Part shown: in pieces, positions 8,332 to 17,798 of the stretch
How positions within the stretch are numbered: position 1 is the first letter of the stretch
Layout of the letters: the number at the start of each line of letters is the position of its first letter
Notes under the pieces: model-generated
What the model was told of the DNA's origin: nothing
Databases searched by the model: none
What the model saw: the letters and a program-made list of their open reading frames with translations, nothing else
NCBI RefSeq assembly: GCF_010119975.1
Contig: NZ_CP048222.1
Location: 2,932,501-2,996,500, forward strand
Length of the DNA stretch: 64,000 bases
Origin: Rhodocytophaga rosea
Lineage (GTDB): Bacteria > Bacteroidota > Bacteroidia > Cytophagales > 172606-1
Direction: 5' to 3'
Program-made: the position numbers and the translations under genes

Positions 8332-10803
8332 ATGCTATTTCATTACGTCAAACTCGCCTTTCGCTTGCTGGTTCGAAACCCCCGCTTCTCGCTGATCAAC
8401 ACCCTGGGCTTAGCTACCGGCTTTGCCGCCTTTCTCATCCTGTGGCCCTATGCCCAGGAGGAGTTGCATACCGACCAGTTTCATAAAGATTACGACCAGA
8501 TTGCCCGGCTAGGCTCCAGGGTGCAGCTGACCGTGGACGGAAAGAACTGGACGGAATGGACTACAGCTGGCTGCTTCTGGGGCGGGGCAACGATGATCAA
8601 GAACAGGTTCAGCGAAGTAATCGACCTGACCCGCCTGGTACCCCAGAAAGCTTTTAAAAAAGAGGTGCAGGGGTCTGATCCCAAGGTGCTCATCAGCCTG
8701 CGGAAGGAAAACGACCAGAAGGTGTTCTTTTCTGAAAAGACGGTCGCTTATGCCGAGGCAAATTTCTTCCGGTTCTTTTCCTTCCCCCTGGCTCTGGGAA
8801 GCGCTGACCAGATTCTGGCCCGGCCCGCTACGGTGGCCCTGTCGGAAACGGTGGCCAAAAAGTATTTTGCCAGTGCCAATCCGATGGATAAAGTCATCTA
8901 CCTCAACGACTCCCTTCCCTTCCGGGTGAGCGGCGTATTCAAAGATCTGCCAAAAAATACCCATTTCCAGTTGGATATTCTCCTCTCTACGGCTGGCATC
9001 CAAAGCATTGACGTCTTTAACTGGGACTTATACAGGGACTGGGGCTCCTATAGTTACGTAAAGGTGAAAGACGGGAATTTTACTGCACTGGAGACAAAAT
9101 TAAAAGCCAGCAGCAAAGAACTCTTCGGACCACTGTTTGGGGCGCAGGCCCATCCCTCTTACCTGGTGGATCCCTTGACCCAACTATCTTTTATCAATCG
9201 GTTTGACTATGCCTTCAAAGTGAAATCCAGGCAGCCGCTGGTCCTGCTCAATGTCATCGCTTTCGTGATTCTGGGCATGGCCTGGATCAACTACGTGAGC
9301 CTGTCGATTCACCAGCTGCGCAAGCGCCTCTCCGAGATTGGCACCCGCAAGGTGGTGGGTGCTTCGGCCAAACACCTGGCGCTGCAGTTCCTGGTCGAAG
9401 CAGCCTTGTTGAACGGGATTTCCTTTCTGCTGGCCCTCACGCTAGTGCAACTGTCTAACACGGGTGTAGAGCGTTGGTTTGGCATTTACCTAATCAGTTG
9501 GGCAGATCTACCCGCCTCATCAGTAACCCTCATCGGGCTGGTGCTGCTGGGCGGCATGCTCATCACAGGCTTATATCCGGTGTGGATTGCCCTGGCGTAC
9601 AAACCGCTGCAGCTGCTGCGAAAACTAAAAACCTACCGGAGCCCGCGCTGGGTAAACGGGGTGGTCACCCTGCAGTACACCTGCGCCATTGTGCTGCTGA
9701 TCTGGATTACAGCCGTCTATGCCCAGATCAATTTCATTTTAAACAAAGACCTGGGCATTGACAAACAAGCCGTCGTGGTGGTGGATAGTCCCATCCGAAG
9801 ATCACCGGCTTTTGAGAGGGAGCTGCGGACTTTCCTCCACCAGGTCCGCACCCTACCGGGCGTAGGGGACGTCACCTTCAGTGTGAGCGTGATGGGGGAT
9901 GATGTCCGCTCGCAGGACGTGCGGAAGAACCGAACGGCCATGGTGGTGCCCCTCGACAACAGCGGTGGGGTAGACGAGCATTTTATTCCCCTCTACCATA
10001 TTCAACTGCTGGCCGGCCGTAATTTCGGGCCCGATCAGCCGGCCGATCAAAAGACGGTACTGCTCAGTGAAACGGCCGTAAAAAGGATGGGGTATCGCAG
10101 GATACAGGAGGCATTGGGCAGCACCATTTTCCTGCCCGGCGAGGTGGCCGTAGAAGTCATTGGGATTTACCGCGACTACGAGTTCAGACCGTTGCTGAAT
10201 GGGGTGCGGGAAGAGGGGCGGGGCAGCATCCTGACCTACAAGCGCAATCCGGTTGCGTATATGACACCCGAAAAAATCTCGGTCAAAATCAACACCAAGG
10301 CCTATCAAGCCACCATAGAGGGGCTAAAAAACACCTACACAGCTTCCTTCGGTGATAGCCTCTTTGAATGGCGGTTCCTGGAAGAGCATCTGGAAAAGCA
10401 GTACGTCGGCGAGCAACTGGCCCGCAATCAGATTGCCCTTTTTACAGTCATTGCCATTTTTATTGCCTGCCTGGGCCTGCTGGGCATGATCACCAACAAA
10501 GCCGATCAAAAAATCAAAGAGATCGGCATTCGGAAAATAGTAGGCGCTAAGCCCCACCACATTGCCAAGCTGCTGCTGAAGGCGACCCTCATTCAGGTGG
10601 TGGTTTCAACACTGGTGGGCATCCCCCTGGCTAAGTACCTGATCAAGGAGTACCTGGAAACCTTTTCGGAGCGTGTCAGCCTGCTGTGGTGGCACTACGG
10701 GTTTGCGCTGCTGATTCTGCTGCTGCTGATGTTTGGTACCATCATCTCTGTTTTACGGAAAGCTGCCAACCGCAACCCTGCGGAAGCACTCCGATACGAA
10801 TAG
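8332..10803 (+). CDS. FtsX/MacB-type ABC transporter permease (GC-rich)
   Basis: From ATG 8332 this gives 823 aa; an open frame extends 23 codons upstream, but the family starts at MLFHYVKLAFRLLVRNPRFSL. The architecture is TM1, a MacB-type periplasmic core (about residues 50-290), three TM helices (330-450), a further TM and second periplasmic domain (475-680), and a final FtsX triad of helices ending NRNPAEALRYE. Motif pairs EIGTRKVVGAS and EIGIRKIVGAKP mark the two FtsX domains. Such fused permeases work with a separate LolD/MacB-like ATPase in mechanotransmission or lipoprotein/peptide export; no ATPase gene is adjacent. Base composition is clearly richer in G and C than the flanks and than the second FtsX gene at 30167, suggesting acquisition from a different background. 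Confidence 0.9.
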   Translation: MLFHYVKLAFRLLVRNPRFSLINTLGLATGFAAFLILWPYAQEELHTDQFHKDYDQIARLGSRVQLTVDGKNWTEWTTAGCFWGGATMIKNRFSEVIDLTRLVPQKAFKKEVQGSDPKVLISLRKENDQKVFFSEKTVAYAEANFFRFFSFPLALGSADQILARPATVALSETVAKKYFASANPMDKVIYLNDSLPFRVSGVFKDLPKNTHFQLDILLSTAGIQSIDVFNWDLYRDWGSYSYVKVKDGNFTALETKLKASSKELFGPLFGAQAHPSYLVDPLTQLSFINRFDYAFKVKSRQPLVLLNVIAFVILGMAWINYVSLSIHQLRKRLSEIGTRKVVGASAKHLALQFLVEAALLNGISFLLALTLVQLSNTGVERWFGIYLISWADLPASSVTLIGLVLLGGMLITGLYPVWIALAYKPLQLLRKLKTYRSPRWVNGVVTLQYTCAIVLLIWITAVYAQINFILNKDLGIDKQAVVVVDSPIRRSPAFERELRTFLHQVRTLPGVGDVTFSVSVMGDDVRSQDVRKNRTAMVVPLDNSGGVDEHFIPLYHIQLLAGRNFGPDQPADQKTVLLSETAVKRMGYRRIQEALGSTIFLPGEVAVEVIGIYRDYEFRPLLNGVREEGRGSILTYKRNPVAYMTPEKISVKINTKAYQATIEGLKNTYTASFGDSLFEWRFLEEHLEKQYVGEQLARNQIALFTVIAIFIACLGLLGMITNKADQKIKEIGIRKIVGAKPHHIAKLLLKATLIQVVVSTLVGIPLAKYLIKEYLETFSERVSLLWWHYGFALLILLLLMFGTIISVLRKAANRNPAEALRYE

Positions 10804-11337
10804 TCTTAAAGTGGTTATAGCGCCATTGCAGGTGAACCAGCACCTGGTTTTTGCTATTGACCGGGGTACATGGTTTTCTGGGTAAGCACATGGTTTCAAG
10901 TGGGATGAGGCTATATGCGGACCAATTCCGTCTGTCATGGCTGCTGCCCATAAATGGTTCCTAATGGTGAGAGTAGTACAGAAAGGAAGGAGGGAGTCCT
11001 ACTCAAATGCTTGAAGTATCCGCTTTGCCAATAACCCGCTAGATCCAACCCGATCAACCTATTGCCTCAGGGAGGCTGAACCTGTCAAGCACCATCATAT
11101 CGTCAAAAGGCCAGCCAACGAAATATTTCCTGCTAAACATTCTTAAACCCTAAGATATTGGAATCACTCCTTCTTTTGCCATGCTGGTTGGGATGGTAAT
11201 GCCTTCTCAGCTTTCCGAGGGCAACCACTGATTTCTATCCAAAACTCCCTTTTGGTTAACTGGATGATTCTCTCAAAAGGGAGAGTTAAATTAACTTCCC
11301 CTTTGGGGTAACTGTAAACATTGATGCATAATTTACA
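10804..11337. other. Spacer with palindromes, bordering the ISL3 element
   Basis: The first 430 bp hold nothing I can assign. From 11244 to 11304 there are two interlocked inverted repeats: CTCCCTTTTG pairs with CAAAAGGGAG, and the latter also forms the left arm of the dispersed palindrome. The ISL3 element begins at 11338. Confidence 0.5.
11275..11304. repeat. Dispersed palindrome, near-complete copy
   Basis: AAAAGGGAGAGTTAA (left) and TTAACTTCCCCTTT (right) pair along almost their whole length around a short AT centre. This is one of the best-preserved members of the family. Confidence 0.75.
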
Positions 11338-13000
11338 GGTTCATCGTCACATTCCGTGAAATGGCACTAAAGAATTGTTAATGGATGTTTTGCGGAAGTG
11401 ATACCAACCCTTTTATTACCAGCTTCCCAAATTCTGATAGAGTCAATTGAGAAGCGGGAGCAACTACTTGAAATTACCCTCAGTTCTCAAACTACTATTG
11501 CCCTCTGCCCGGATTGTAAAACAGAACAAAACCATGTCCATAGCCGCTACATAAGAAAAGCAGGTGACTTGCCTTGGGCAGCTTTCACTATAAAGTTACA
11601 GCTAATTGTCAGACGCTTCTTCTGCTACAATGAAGACTGTAGCCGTAAAACTTTTGCAGAAAGGCTCTCCTTTCTTTCACCCTATGCCAGACGCACGGCA
11701 CGCTTGAATGAGCGATTAACTTCTATGGCTTTTGCTACCAGTGCCCAAGCAGGTAGCAGACTTTCTGCTCTATTTGCTATGCCTGTAAGCAGTTCTACCA
11801 TGCTACGCCTGATGCATGGCTACAGGGTTGAACCCGCTCAAACACCTTCTGTGCTAGGTGTGGATGATTTTGCTTTCTGTAAAAGAAAAAACTACGGTAC
11901 CATCTTGGTAGATAATCTACAAGGACAGGTGATTGATCTGCTACCTGACCGACTACCGGAAACCTTGTCGGATTGGCTAAAAATGCATCCCGAGATTGAG
12001 TACATCACCAGAGACAGGGCTGCTGCTTATGGGGAAGGATCTACAAAGGGTGCACCACAGGCCATACAAGTGGCAGACCGCTGGCACCTTTTAGTTAACT
12101 TATCTGATGCCTTGAAAAGATTCTTGGATGGGCAGGCAAGTGCGCTTTATCAAGCAGGTATGGAATTAGCTCAACAAGCTATTGATGAAACACCTGCCCC
12201 TGAGTCCAAAGAAGCTATCTCTATTGAAGAAAAACCACCTTCAGCTAAAGAGATCATGTTTGAAAAAGTGAAAGAACTGGCAGCTAAAGGGTATTCCGGC
12301 AGAGCTATCAGCCGGCTGCTTTCCCTGAGCCGTGTAACTGTTAGCCGCTATCTGCAACACCAAATGCTGCCTGCTTATCCAACTCGAAAAGGAGGCACCA
12401 AGTTTACTCCTTTCATTGATTTTATTGCTAAGCACTGGCAAGAGGGTAATGGCAACCGCTACCAATTGTATTTGCTACTCAAAGAGCAAGGCTACAAAGG
12501 ATGCTACGGGAACTTGTGCAAATTTTTGAACCAATATCCCAAACAAGCTTCAATAACCCCCAAACCCATAGTTGTACCTATTGCATCCAGAAAAACTGCC
12601 ATGCTACTTTCCCGTTTAGCCGATGATCTGTCAGAGAAGCAACAAAAAGAACTAAGGGTGATTCTTGACCATTGCCCAAAGGCTGCCGCTATACATCCAC
12701 TTGTGTTAGAATTTGTGATAATGGTGCGTAATAAGCAATCTCAACTCCTGGATGATTGGCTGCAAAAAGCAAGTAATTGCCAAGTTGCCGGAATCGCAAG
12801 TTTTGCAAAAGGACTTACAACGGATTATGAAGCAGTAAAAGCTGCTTTGCAATACAGCCACAGTAATGGCCCGGTAGAGGGGCAGGTTAACAGGCTCAAA
12901 CTAATCAAAAGGCAGGCCTATGGCAGAGCCGGATTTAATCTGTTGCGCAAAAGAGTTCTGGTGAAAATCTAACCCTTTTCACATAAAGTGACGATGAACC
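11338..13000 (+). mobile_element. ISL3-family insertion sequence, complete
   Basis: The 1663-bp element is bounded by terminal inverted repeats. The left end reads GGTTCATCGTCACATTCC and the right end, read inward, GGTTCATCGTCACTTTAT. The first 13 bases are identical. The flanks carry a perfect 8-bp target duplication, AATTTACA at 11330-11337 and 13001-13008, as expected for ISL3. One transposase gene fills the element. Intact ends, intact gene and intact duplication point to a recent insertion that is probably still mobile. Confidence 0.95.
11398..12972 (+). CDS. ISL3-family transposase
   Basis: This 524-aa protein has an N-terminal zinc-finger segment (CPDC...CYNEDC, residues about 37-80), then a helix-turn-helix, then the DDE catalytic region. 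The first Asp lies in GVDDFAFCKRKNYGT, the second in ADRWHLLVN, and the Glu in GPVEGQVNRLKLIKRQAYGRAG, which is the family's most conserved C-terminal block. The start is GTG 11398; the nearer ATG frame is closed at once. The gene sits wholly within the two terminal repeats and has no passenger genes. It has no truncation or frameshift. Confidence 0.95.
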   Translation: MIPTLLLPASQILIESIEKREQLLEITLSSQTTIALCPDCKTEQNHVHSRYIRKAGDLPWAAFTIKLQLIVRRFFCYNEDCSRKTFAERLSFLSPYARRTARLNERLTSMAFATSAQAGSRLSALFAMPVSSSTMLRLMHGYRVEPAQTPSVLGVDDFAFCKRKNYGTILVDNLQGQVIDLLPDRLPETLSDWLKMHPEIEYITRDRAAAYGEGSTKGAPQAIQVADRWHLLVNLSDALKRFLDGQASALYQAGMELAQQAIDETPAPESKEAISIEEKPPSAKEIMFEKVKELAAKGYSGRAISRLLSLSRVTVSRYLQHQMLPAYPTRKGGTKFTPFIDFIAKHWQEGNGNRYQLYLLLKEQGYKGCYGNLCKFLNQYPKQASITPKPIVVPIASRKTAMLLSRLADDLSEKQQKELRVILDHCPKAAAIHPLVLEFVIMVRNKQSQLLDDWLQKASNCQVAGIASFAKGLTTDYEAVKAALQYSHSNGPVEGQVNRLKLIKRQAYGRAGFNLLRKRVLVKI

Positions 13001-13235
13001 AATTTACATTTAATCTTTCTATTCACAAGCGAAGTACAGAATCTCAAAAATAGATTTTACAATCAGACAATCACCTACTTTATATTTGACCCTCTTTAAC
13101 CTTAACTCATATGAGAGATAATTTGCTCTTTTATGATATCTTTACTTAGCACTGGTTTGTAAGTTCTGTCTTCGCACTTAATCTATGGCATAGTAAGAAA
13201 CTTATTAACTAATTCACCTTAAATCTTAACTTTCA

Positions 13236-14405
13236 ATGAGACAGAAAAAATGGTTCCCATTCTTCCTAGCTGCTTGCTTGTTTATACTAGCTTCAGTTTT
13301 CTCTCCGAGTGCTTATAGTCAAATGCCACAGCGGCAACCCACACCTAACGATACCTTGAAATCGCCACAAGTCTTGTCTGACCATCGGGTAAAAATCAGT
13401 ATTTATGCGCCTAAAGCGAGTGAGGTTACAGTAAGTGGTGATTTTCCTGGTGGATCCCCTAGTATGAAATTAGAAAAAGGAGAGATCGGAGTCTGGTCTG
13501 TAACCATTGGCCCTCTCAAGCCTGATTATTACACCTACACCCTTACAGTGGATGGGGTTCGCACCATGGACCCGAAAAATCCGGTAATTAAGCAGGGGAT
13601 CAACAGCCTGGAAAATATGATGGCTGTATCCGGGCAAGAAACAGCTTTCCAGGATAATAAATCTGTTCCACATGGAGAGGTGCGCCAGGTTTGGTATCAG
13701 TCTACCTCCCTTGATATGCCCCGGCGAATGCATGTGTATACACCCCCAGGGTATGAGAAAAGTAACACCAAATACCCGGTGTTTTATCTGTTACATGGCG
13801 GAGGTGACGACGATTCAGGATGGAGCACGGTAGGCCGTGCTAATTTCATCCTAGATAACCTACTGGCAGCAGGAAAGGCAAAACCCATGATCGTAGTGAT
13901 GCCTAATGGAAGTATGCCCATTCGTAGCACACCCGGAGCGATGAACCCTCAGGCGATGACACAGATGCGGACTATGTTTGCTGATGAGCTTCTCAAAGAA
14001 GTGATGCCTTATGTGGAGAAAAACTACCGGATACTTACTGGCCGTGAAAATCAAGCGATTGCTGGACTCTCGATGGGTGGCTTTCAAACGTTGGATGTCA
14101 CCCTAAGTCATGGGGACCTGTTTAATTATGTAGGCGTATTTAGCTCTGGTTTTTTTGGACCAAGTATTGATGAGGCGGAGACCAAATATGCCAAGGTATT
14201 ACAAGACCCCAACTTTAACAAAAGTAAAAAACTCTTCTGGGTTGAAATTGGGAAGGATGATTTTGTCATGGAGGCCAATAAAAAAACGCTAGCCTTGCTA
14301 GACAAACATCAAATCAAGTATCAGTATAAGGAAACAGAAGGAGGACATACCTGGATCAATTGGCGGCAATATCTGAATGAATTTGCACCATTGCTTTTTC
14401 GCTAA
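13236..14405 (+). CDS. Secreted CE1-type esterase with N-terminal E-set/CBM48-like domain
   Basis: This 389-aa protein has a signal peptide ending near PSAYSQ. Residues about 45-130 form an immunoglobulin-like E-set domain ([22 protein letters not shown]) of the kind fused to carbohydrate esterases. The rest is an alpha/beta hydrolase of the esterase D/feruloyl-esterase type, with [12 protein letters not shown] (oxyanion loop), nucleophile Ser279 in GLSMGG and catalytic His371 in GGHTW. The probable role is periplasmic or extracellular removal of acyl groups (feruloyl or acetyl) from plant polysaccharide. It stands alone next to an ISL3 insertion that landed 235 bp upstream and may affect its expression. 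TATATTTG at 13081-13088 could serve as a minus-7 box, but the matching upstream box is not clear. Confidence 0.88.
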   Translation: MRQKKWFPFFLAACLFILASVFSPSAYSQMPQRQPTPNDTLKSPQVLSDHRVKISIYAPKASEVTVSGDFPGGSPSMKLEKGEIGVWSVTIGPLKPDYYTYTLTVDGVRTMDPKNPVIKQGINSLENMMAVSGQETAFQDNKSVPHGEVRQVWYQSTSLDMPRRMHVYTPPGYEKSNTKYPVFYLLHGGGDDDSGWSTVGRANFILDNLLAAGKAKPMIVVMPNGSMPIRSTPGAMNPQAMTQMRTMFADELLKEVMPYVEKNYRILTGRENQAIAGLSMGGFQTLDVTLSHGDLFNYVGVFSSGFFGPSIDEAETKYAKVLQDPNFNKSKKLFWVEIGKDDFVMEANKKTLALLDKHQIKYQYKETEGGHTWINWRQYLNEFAPLLFR

Positions 14406-14591
14406 GCTTTTCCAAGTAACCCAATCAAGTAAACTCAGAATCCAAACAACGCTATCCCTAAATTAGCTTGTTACAACACTGTCAACACAAATCAGGTAGT
14501 AACTTTGCTTTAGCCTATACAATAAGTAGAAACCGGCTTTCACCTATCAAAGTGCAAGGTTCAATAGGAAATAACATTTGAAGCTAAAATG

Positions 14592-14675
14592 GACAAAAGG
14601 GCAAGATAATAGTTTCTATTACTTCCCCTCTTGTCTTAATATGAAGTTTTAACAAAGGGGTAATTATTGTAATTA
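14592..14675. repeat. Two neighbouring copies of the dispersed palindrome
   Basis: Copy E pairs GACAAAAGGGCAAG (14592-14605) with CTTCCCCTCTTGTC (14622-14635). Copy F at 14651-14675 keeps only the left half (AACAAAGGGGTAATTATTG). They lie in the 377-bp gap between the esterase gene and the convergent acyl-CoA dehydrogenase pseudogene; the rest of that gap is featureless. Confidence 0.55.
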
Positions 14676-14782
14676 CATTGGAATTTTAGAACTTACTTTA
14701 AAACCAAGAAGATTCCGTGGCTCCCATACTACAGAATATATATTATTAAAGAGACTTGCAAAATTCCTCCTCTGTTTCCCTA

Positions 14783-15893
14783 TCATAAAATTGCTTGTTG
14801 CGCTTCCGGCTTTAATAAAACATGTTGGCTGGCTGTATGAAAATTTCTCCACACCCGGTTTATTTCGCTCTCTGCCTTGACTACTTCCAATCCGCCATAA
14901 GGAAAGAGTAGATTTATACTGCAACGGCAGAGTTGAACTAAACTCAGGCTGCTATCACTGATTGCCTTTAAAGCTAGGTCTGTACTAACCCCTTCTCCTT
15001 GCAGCGCTTTCCAGGATAACCATACTGTATCATAAAACCCTTTCCGGCTTGTCTGCAATTGAGCTTTTGTGGTGTTGATTACTTCGAGTATTGAATCTGC
15101 TTTGCCTGTATTGCTTTTTATTTTCTGTTCCTGCAGACTTGTAAACAGATCTAAAAAACGTACAGCCATACCAGAAATGGTAACAACTAAAGTAGTTTGG
15201 GCAAGTTGTAAAAAGGGATACTGGTAGAGGGAATTAGTAATGGTTGCTTCCTCAGTGCTGATAGAAAAGTAGCGGTTTTGAGACACAGGAATTGATCTTG
15301 CCTCAAATGAATGACTACCAGTTGCCTTCATACCCATGGCTTGCCAGGTTGTATGCAGGATTACTTCTTCCTTTTTAAGTAAAAATGCTTGAATCAATGG
15401 TGTGCCATCGGGATTATAGAGTGGCTGTCCCTGTTCGTGCACCTGGCAGTTAAGAGTAAAAGCTGTGGCATGCAGGGCACCTGAGGCATAGTTCCAATAC
15501 CCAGTAATTTTATAGCCATGCTTAATTAAGTTAGCTGTACCGCTTGGGGTTCCACTGCCGGCTATGCAACTCTGTGGACTATTAAAAACTTCATGGGCCA
15601 GGATCTAAAAAGCCCCCAAACCATCCGGCCCCACTACATAGTGTAACCACCCAGCCAACGCTGCCATCAGCATAGCTTAAGGCTTCAAGGGTTTGTAAAA
15701 CTTCCGGAAGGGAAATTTCCTTTCCTCCGTATACTTTGGGAACCAGCATGTACAACCATTGCTGTTGGTAAATGAGGGCAAGCTGTTTTGGATGCAAATG
15801 CATAAGACTTTCAGTTTCCTGAGCAAATGCACGGAGGGTATCAATTAATTTTTTGTCTAGATAGGCAGCTGGCTGTTCAAAAAAAAACGTCAT
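14783..15893 (-). pseudogene. Acyl-CoA dehydrogenase-like flavoprotein, frameshifted
   Basis: Two adjacent frames make one protein. The first, 15893-15591, covers the N-terminal helical domain (residues 1-100, ending GWFGGFLDP). One base too many near 15600 ends it at TGA. The second frame then continues from about 15597, without its own proper start, as HEVFNSPQSCIAGSGTPSG and the middle beta and C-terminal helical domains, ending at 14783. The total is about 370 aa, the normal length for the acyl-CoA dehydrogenase superfamily. The sequence resembles the branch that includes flavin-dependent monooxygenases and thermophilic desulfurisation enzymes. It is either a recently inactivated gene or a base-calling error in the GGCCC context. 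Confidence 0.75.
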
Positions 15894-15987
15894 AATAATA
15901 TCTACTAAAAGCGAAATATAAGTCTAAACGTTCAATCCCAATAAGATGACCGGCTGCTAATAAATAAGACAAGTTTAAAGTATATAT

Positions 15988-16017
15988 AAAAGGGGTAGAA
16001 TTTGTAACTACCCCTTT
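15988..16017. repeat. Dispersed palindrome, perfect arms
   Basis: AAAGGGGTAG and CTACCCCTTT pair perfectly around AATTTGTAA. The copy lies between the start of the dehydrogenase pseudogene and the 3' end of the TonB-like gene, both on the minus strand. Confidence 0.75.
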
Positions 16018-16126
16018 GCTGCTCATATGTCTGATATTTTAGGATGAGGACAGCCACTGCTGTTTTCCTTTTAAAACTAACAATAAGACTGTTATGGGGT
16101 ATAGTTTGTGTGGTGTACCTCAGCTT

Positions 16127-16540
16127 TTAAGTAAGCTTAAATGCAAATGGTAAAACCAGTCGGACTTTGACAGGCTTTCCATCTTTTATTCCTGGCGTCC
16201 ATTGTAGCTTAGTCTTTATCAAAGCCTTGATTGCAGCCTCGTCACAGCCATATCCGAGCCCTTCTTCAACCTTGTAATCGGTGATATTGCCCATCTCGTC
16301 TACAATAAAAGAAACAAAAAGTTTTCCTTCAATATTGTTTATTCTTGCTTTTGCAGGGTACTTCACTACAGAATTCCATTTTTTATATAATGACTCCATT
16401 CCTTTCTCCACTGTCGGCTTAGTGTCCACCTCGTCGTAGGAATAGATCGTATCGGATTTATAAGCGTTGTTGTTGATTTTGGATGTTGCAAATGTGAGGG
16501 TTGATAGTATCACAAATAAAACTGTTAGAAATTTTCTCAT
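16127..16540 (-). CDS. TonB C-terminal-domain protein
   Basis: This 137-aa protein has a hydrophobic N-terminus (FLTVLFVILSTLTFA), a linker, and a TonB C-terminal domain from about residue 55: YPAKARINNIEGKLFVSFIVD, then VEEGLGYGCDEAAIKALIKT and WTPGIKDGKPVKVRLVLP. These strand-helix motifs are typical of Bacteroidota energy-transducer/TonB-like proteins that contact TonB-dependent receptors. It is much shorter than a classical TonB and lacks the proline-rich spacer, so it may be a secreted TonB-domain protein rather than the energy transducer itself. No ExbB/ExbD genes are near. Confidence 0.8.
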   Translation of the reverse strand: MRKFLTVLFVILSTLTFATSKINNNAYKSDTIYSYDEVDTKPTVEKGMESLYKKWNSVVKYPAKARINNIEGKLFVSFIVDEMGNITDYKVEEGLGYGCDEAAIKALIKTKLQWTPGIKDGKPVKVRLVLPFAFKLT

Positions 16541-16636
16541 AGTAGTCTTGTATTTTTCGTCCTAAGTTATGGGCAATGTGCCAACTGCAACTGAATACCG
16601 TTGGCTAATGCTAAGGTAAAGCTTCGAGATGCCATA

Positions 16637-16779
16637 GTTTAAGTTAAATTAACTTCCCCCATCTTATTCCCATCAAAAGTAAAATTGGGCAAAAGGGAAA
16701 GATGATCATATAAATTAATTTTCCCTCTCGCCCATTTGTTCAGTTTCTCAAAAGGGGGAATTAATTTAACTTCCCTTTT
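16637..16779. repeat. Cluster of three dispersed palindromes
   Basis: Copy H (16637-16660) has the core TTAAGTTAAATTAACTT and the right arm CCCCC. Copy I pairs GGGCAAAAGGGAAA (16687-16700) with TTTTCCCTCTCGCCC (16719-16733). Copy J (16750-16779) pairs AAAAGGGGGAA with TTCCCTTTT around TTAATTTAAC. This is the densest cluster in the window. Confidence 0.65.
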
Positions 16780-16949
16780 AGTTGAACTTCATCAACTTCT
16801 ATTCGACAAATAATCATCCACCTAAAATGAATTTTTGTCAACCTATATTAGGAGAAGACCCTTGTATAAAACCTTCTTTGCATCGCCTTCGCTGAACTCC
16901 TACACACTTGACTCTATGGTCACGGTTAAAAAGTATTTTCTTATAGTAA

Positions 16950-16993
16950 TTTATTATACACAATACCTATTTTTAGGTATTGTGTATAATAAA
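16950..16993. repeat. Perfect 20-bp stem with TTTT loop
   Basis: The arms 16950-16969 (TTTATTATACACAATACCTA) and 16974-16993 are exact reverse complements with a four-base TTTT loop. The stem is far longer than needed for a terminator and has no flanking stop codon nearby. It could be a small RNA or attenuator hairpin, a folded regulatory site, or a miniature element. Confidence 0.75.
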
Positions 16994-17151
16994 TGCTTTT
17001 GCGATATTGAAAGTAATAAGGTTCAACTATATCAGCTATATTCTAAAAGCAGATCCAATACATAGTTCTGCCTAATGCCCACCAGCAAACATGGATAGAT
17101 AATTTTTTGAACTATAGTTAATTTTTTCTATCACGCTTAAAACAGACCCTT

Positions 17152-17526
17152 ATGAAACTCAACAAAGAAGCCATTCCGGTAGCAATGCAAGCGCCGGGAA
17201 CCATCATGAGAAACCTGCCCGGTTATGGAGGGATGACAGTTGCCTTTAATCAAATGCCGGCAGGCACAGACCTTGGTCCCCTACTGCAAGGATTAAAGAA
17301 TAATAGTTGCCAATGCCCACATTGGGGATATGTCTTGGAGGGGGAGATAGTGATGAAATATGATGATGGGACAGAAGAGACCTTAATGACCGGCGATGTT
17401 TTTTACATGCAGCCAGGACATACGGCTGTGGTTAAAAAGGATACGAAATTAATTGATTTTAGTCCTGAGAAACAACTCAAGGAAGTGTTGGAGCATGTGG
17501 CTAAAAAGATGGCTGAATTCTCCTGA
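17152..17526 (+). CDS. Cupin-domain protein
   Basis: This 124-aa cytoplasmic protein has a single cupin fold. The first motif is PHWGYVLEGEIVMKYDDGTEE and the second GDVFYMQPGHTAVV. The usual metal-binding His/Glu/His positions are partly kept. The sequence around it (CQCPHWGYVLEG) is characteristic of a small Bacteroidota cupin group of unknown substrate. It reads in the same direction as three small secreted protein genes further right but is 272 bp from the next, so co-transcription is uncertain. Confidence 0.8.
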   Translation: MKLNKEAIPVAMQAPGTIMRNLPGYGGMTVAFNQMPAGTDLGPLLQGLKNNSCQCPHWGYVLEGEIVMKYDDGTEETLMTGDVFYMQPGHTAVVKKDTKLIDFSPEKQLKEVLEHVAKKMAEFS

Positions 17527-17798
17527 TAAAGTTTCTTCTTTTGACTAAACCAATAGTCAATTTGGGTGATCTTTACCATTTTTCTGATAGCTATACTTAA
17601 ATATTGCTTAAAACAGCTTAGGCAATAAGATGGGATTACTCTATGTCACCATTTGAAAAATGGTTGAAAATTATCTTAGCAGTAAGCAATAGACTTTTTT
17701 GATCTATCAGTCAGTTTCCTTCCTGTTTAATTACAAGCCTCTCCTATGCATCTATTATTGAGTTAATAGTCATCCAATCACCTTTTAAAACTAGTAGT

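Larger units (their letters stand above)
16541..17151. other. Repeat-rich divergent spacer
   Basis: The 611-bp gap holds three successive members of the dispersed palindrome (16637-16779) and a perfect 20-bp hairpin (16950-16993). A 76-aa frame across the hairpin is not credible as a gene because the hairpin makes up much of it. Confidence 0.5.

Noticed and set aside
8509-10560. Several long frames on the other strand and frame of the GC-rich FtsX gene
   Set aside because: The GC-rich codon use removes stops in other frames; none has a start context or domain, while the 823-aa permease frame is fully consistent.
16835-17065. 76-aa plus-strand frame in the spacer before the cupin gene
   Set aside because: It depends on a TTG start and much of it is the perfect 20-bp hairpin at 16950-16993; the coding look is a by-product of the palindrome.
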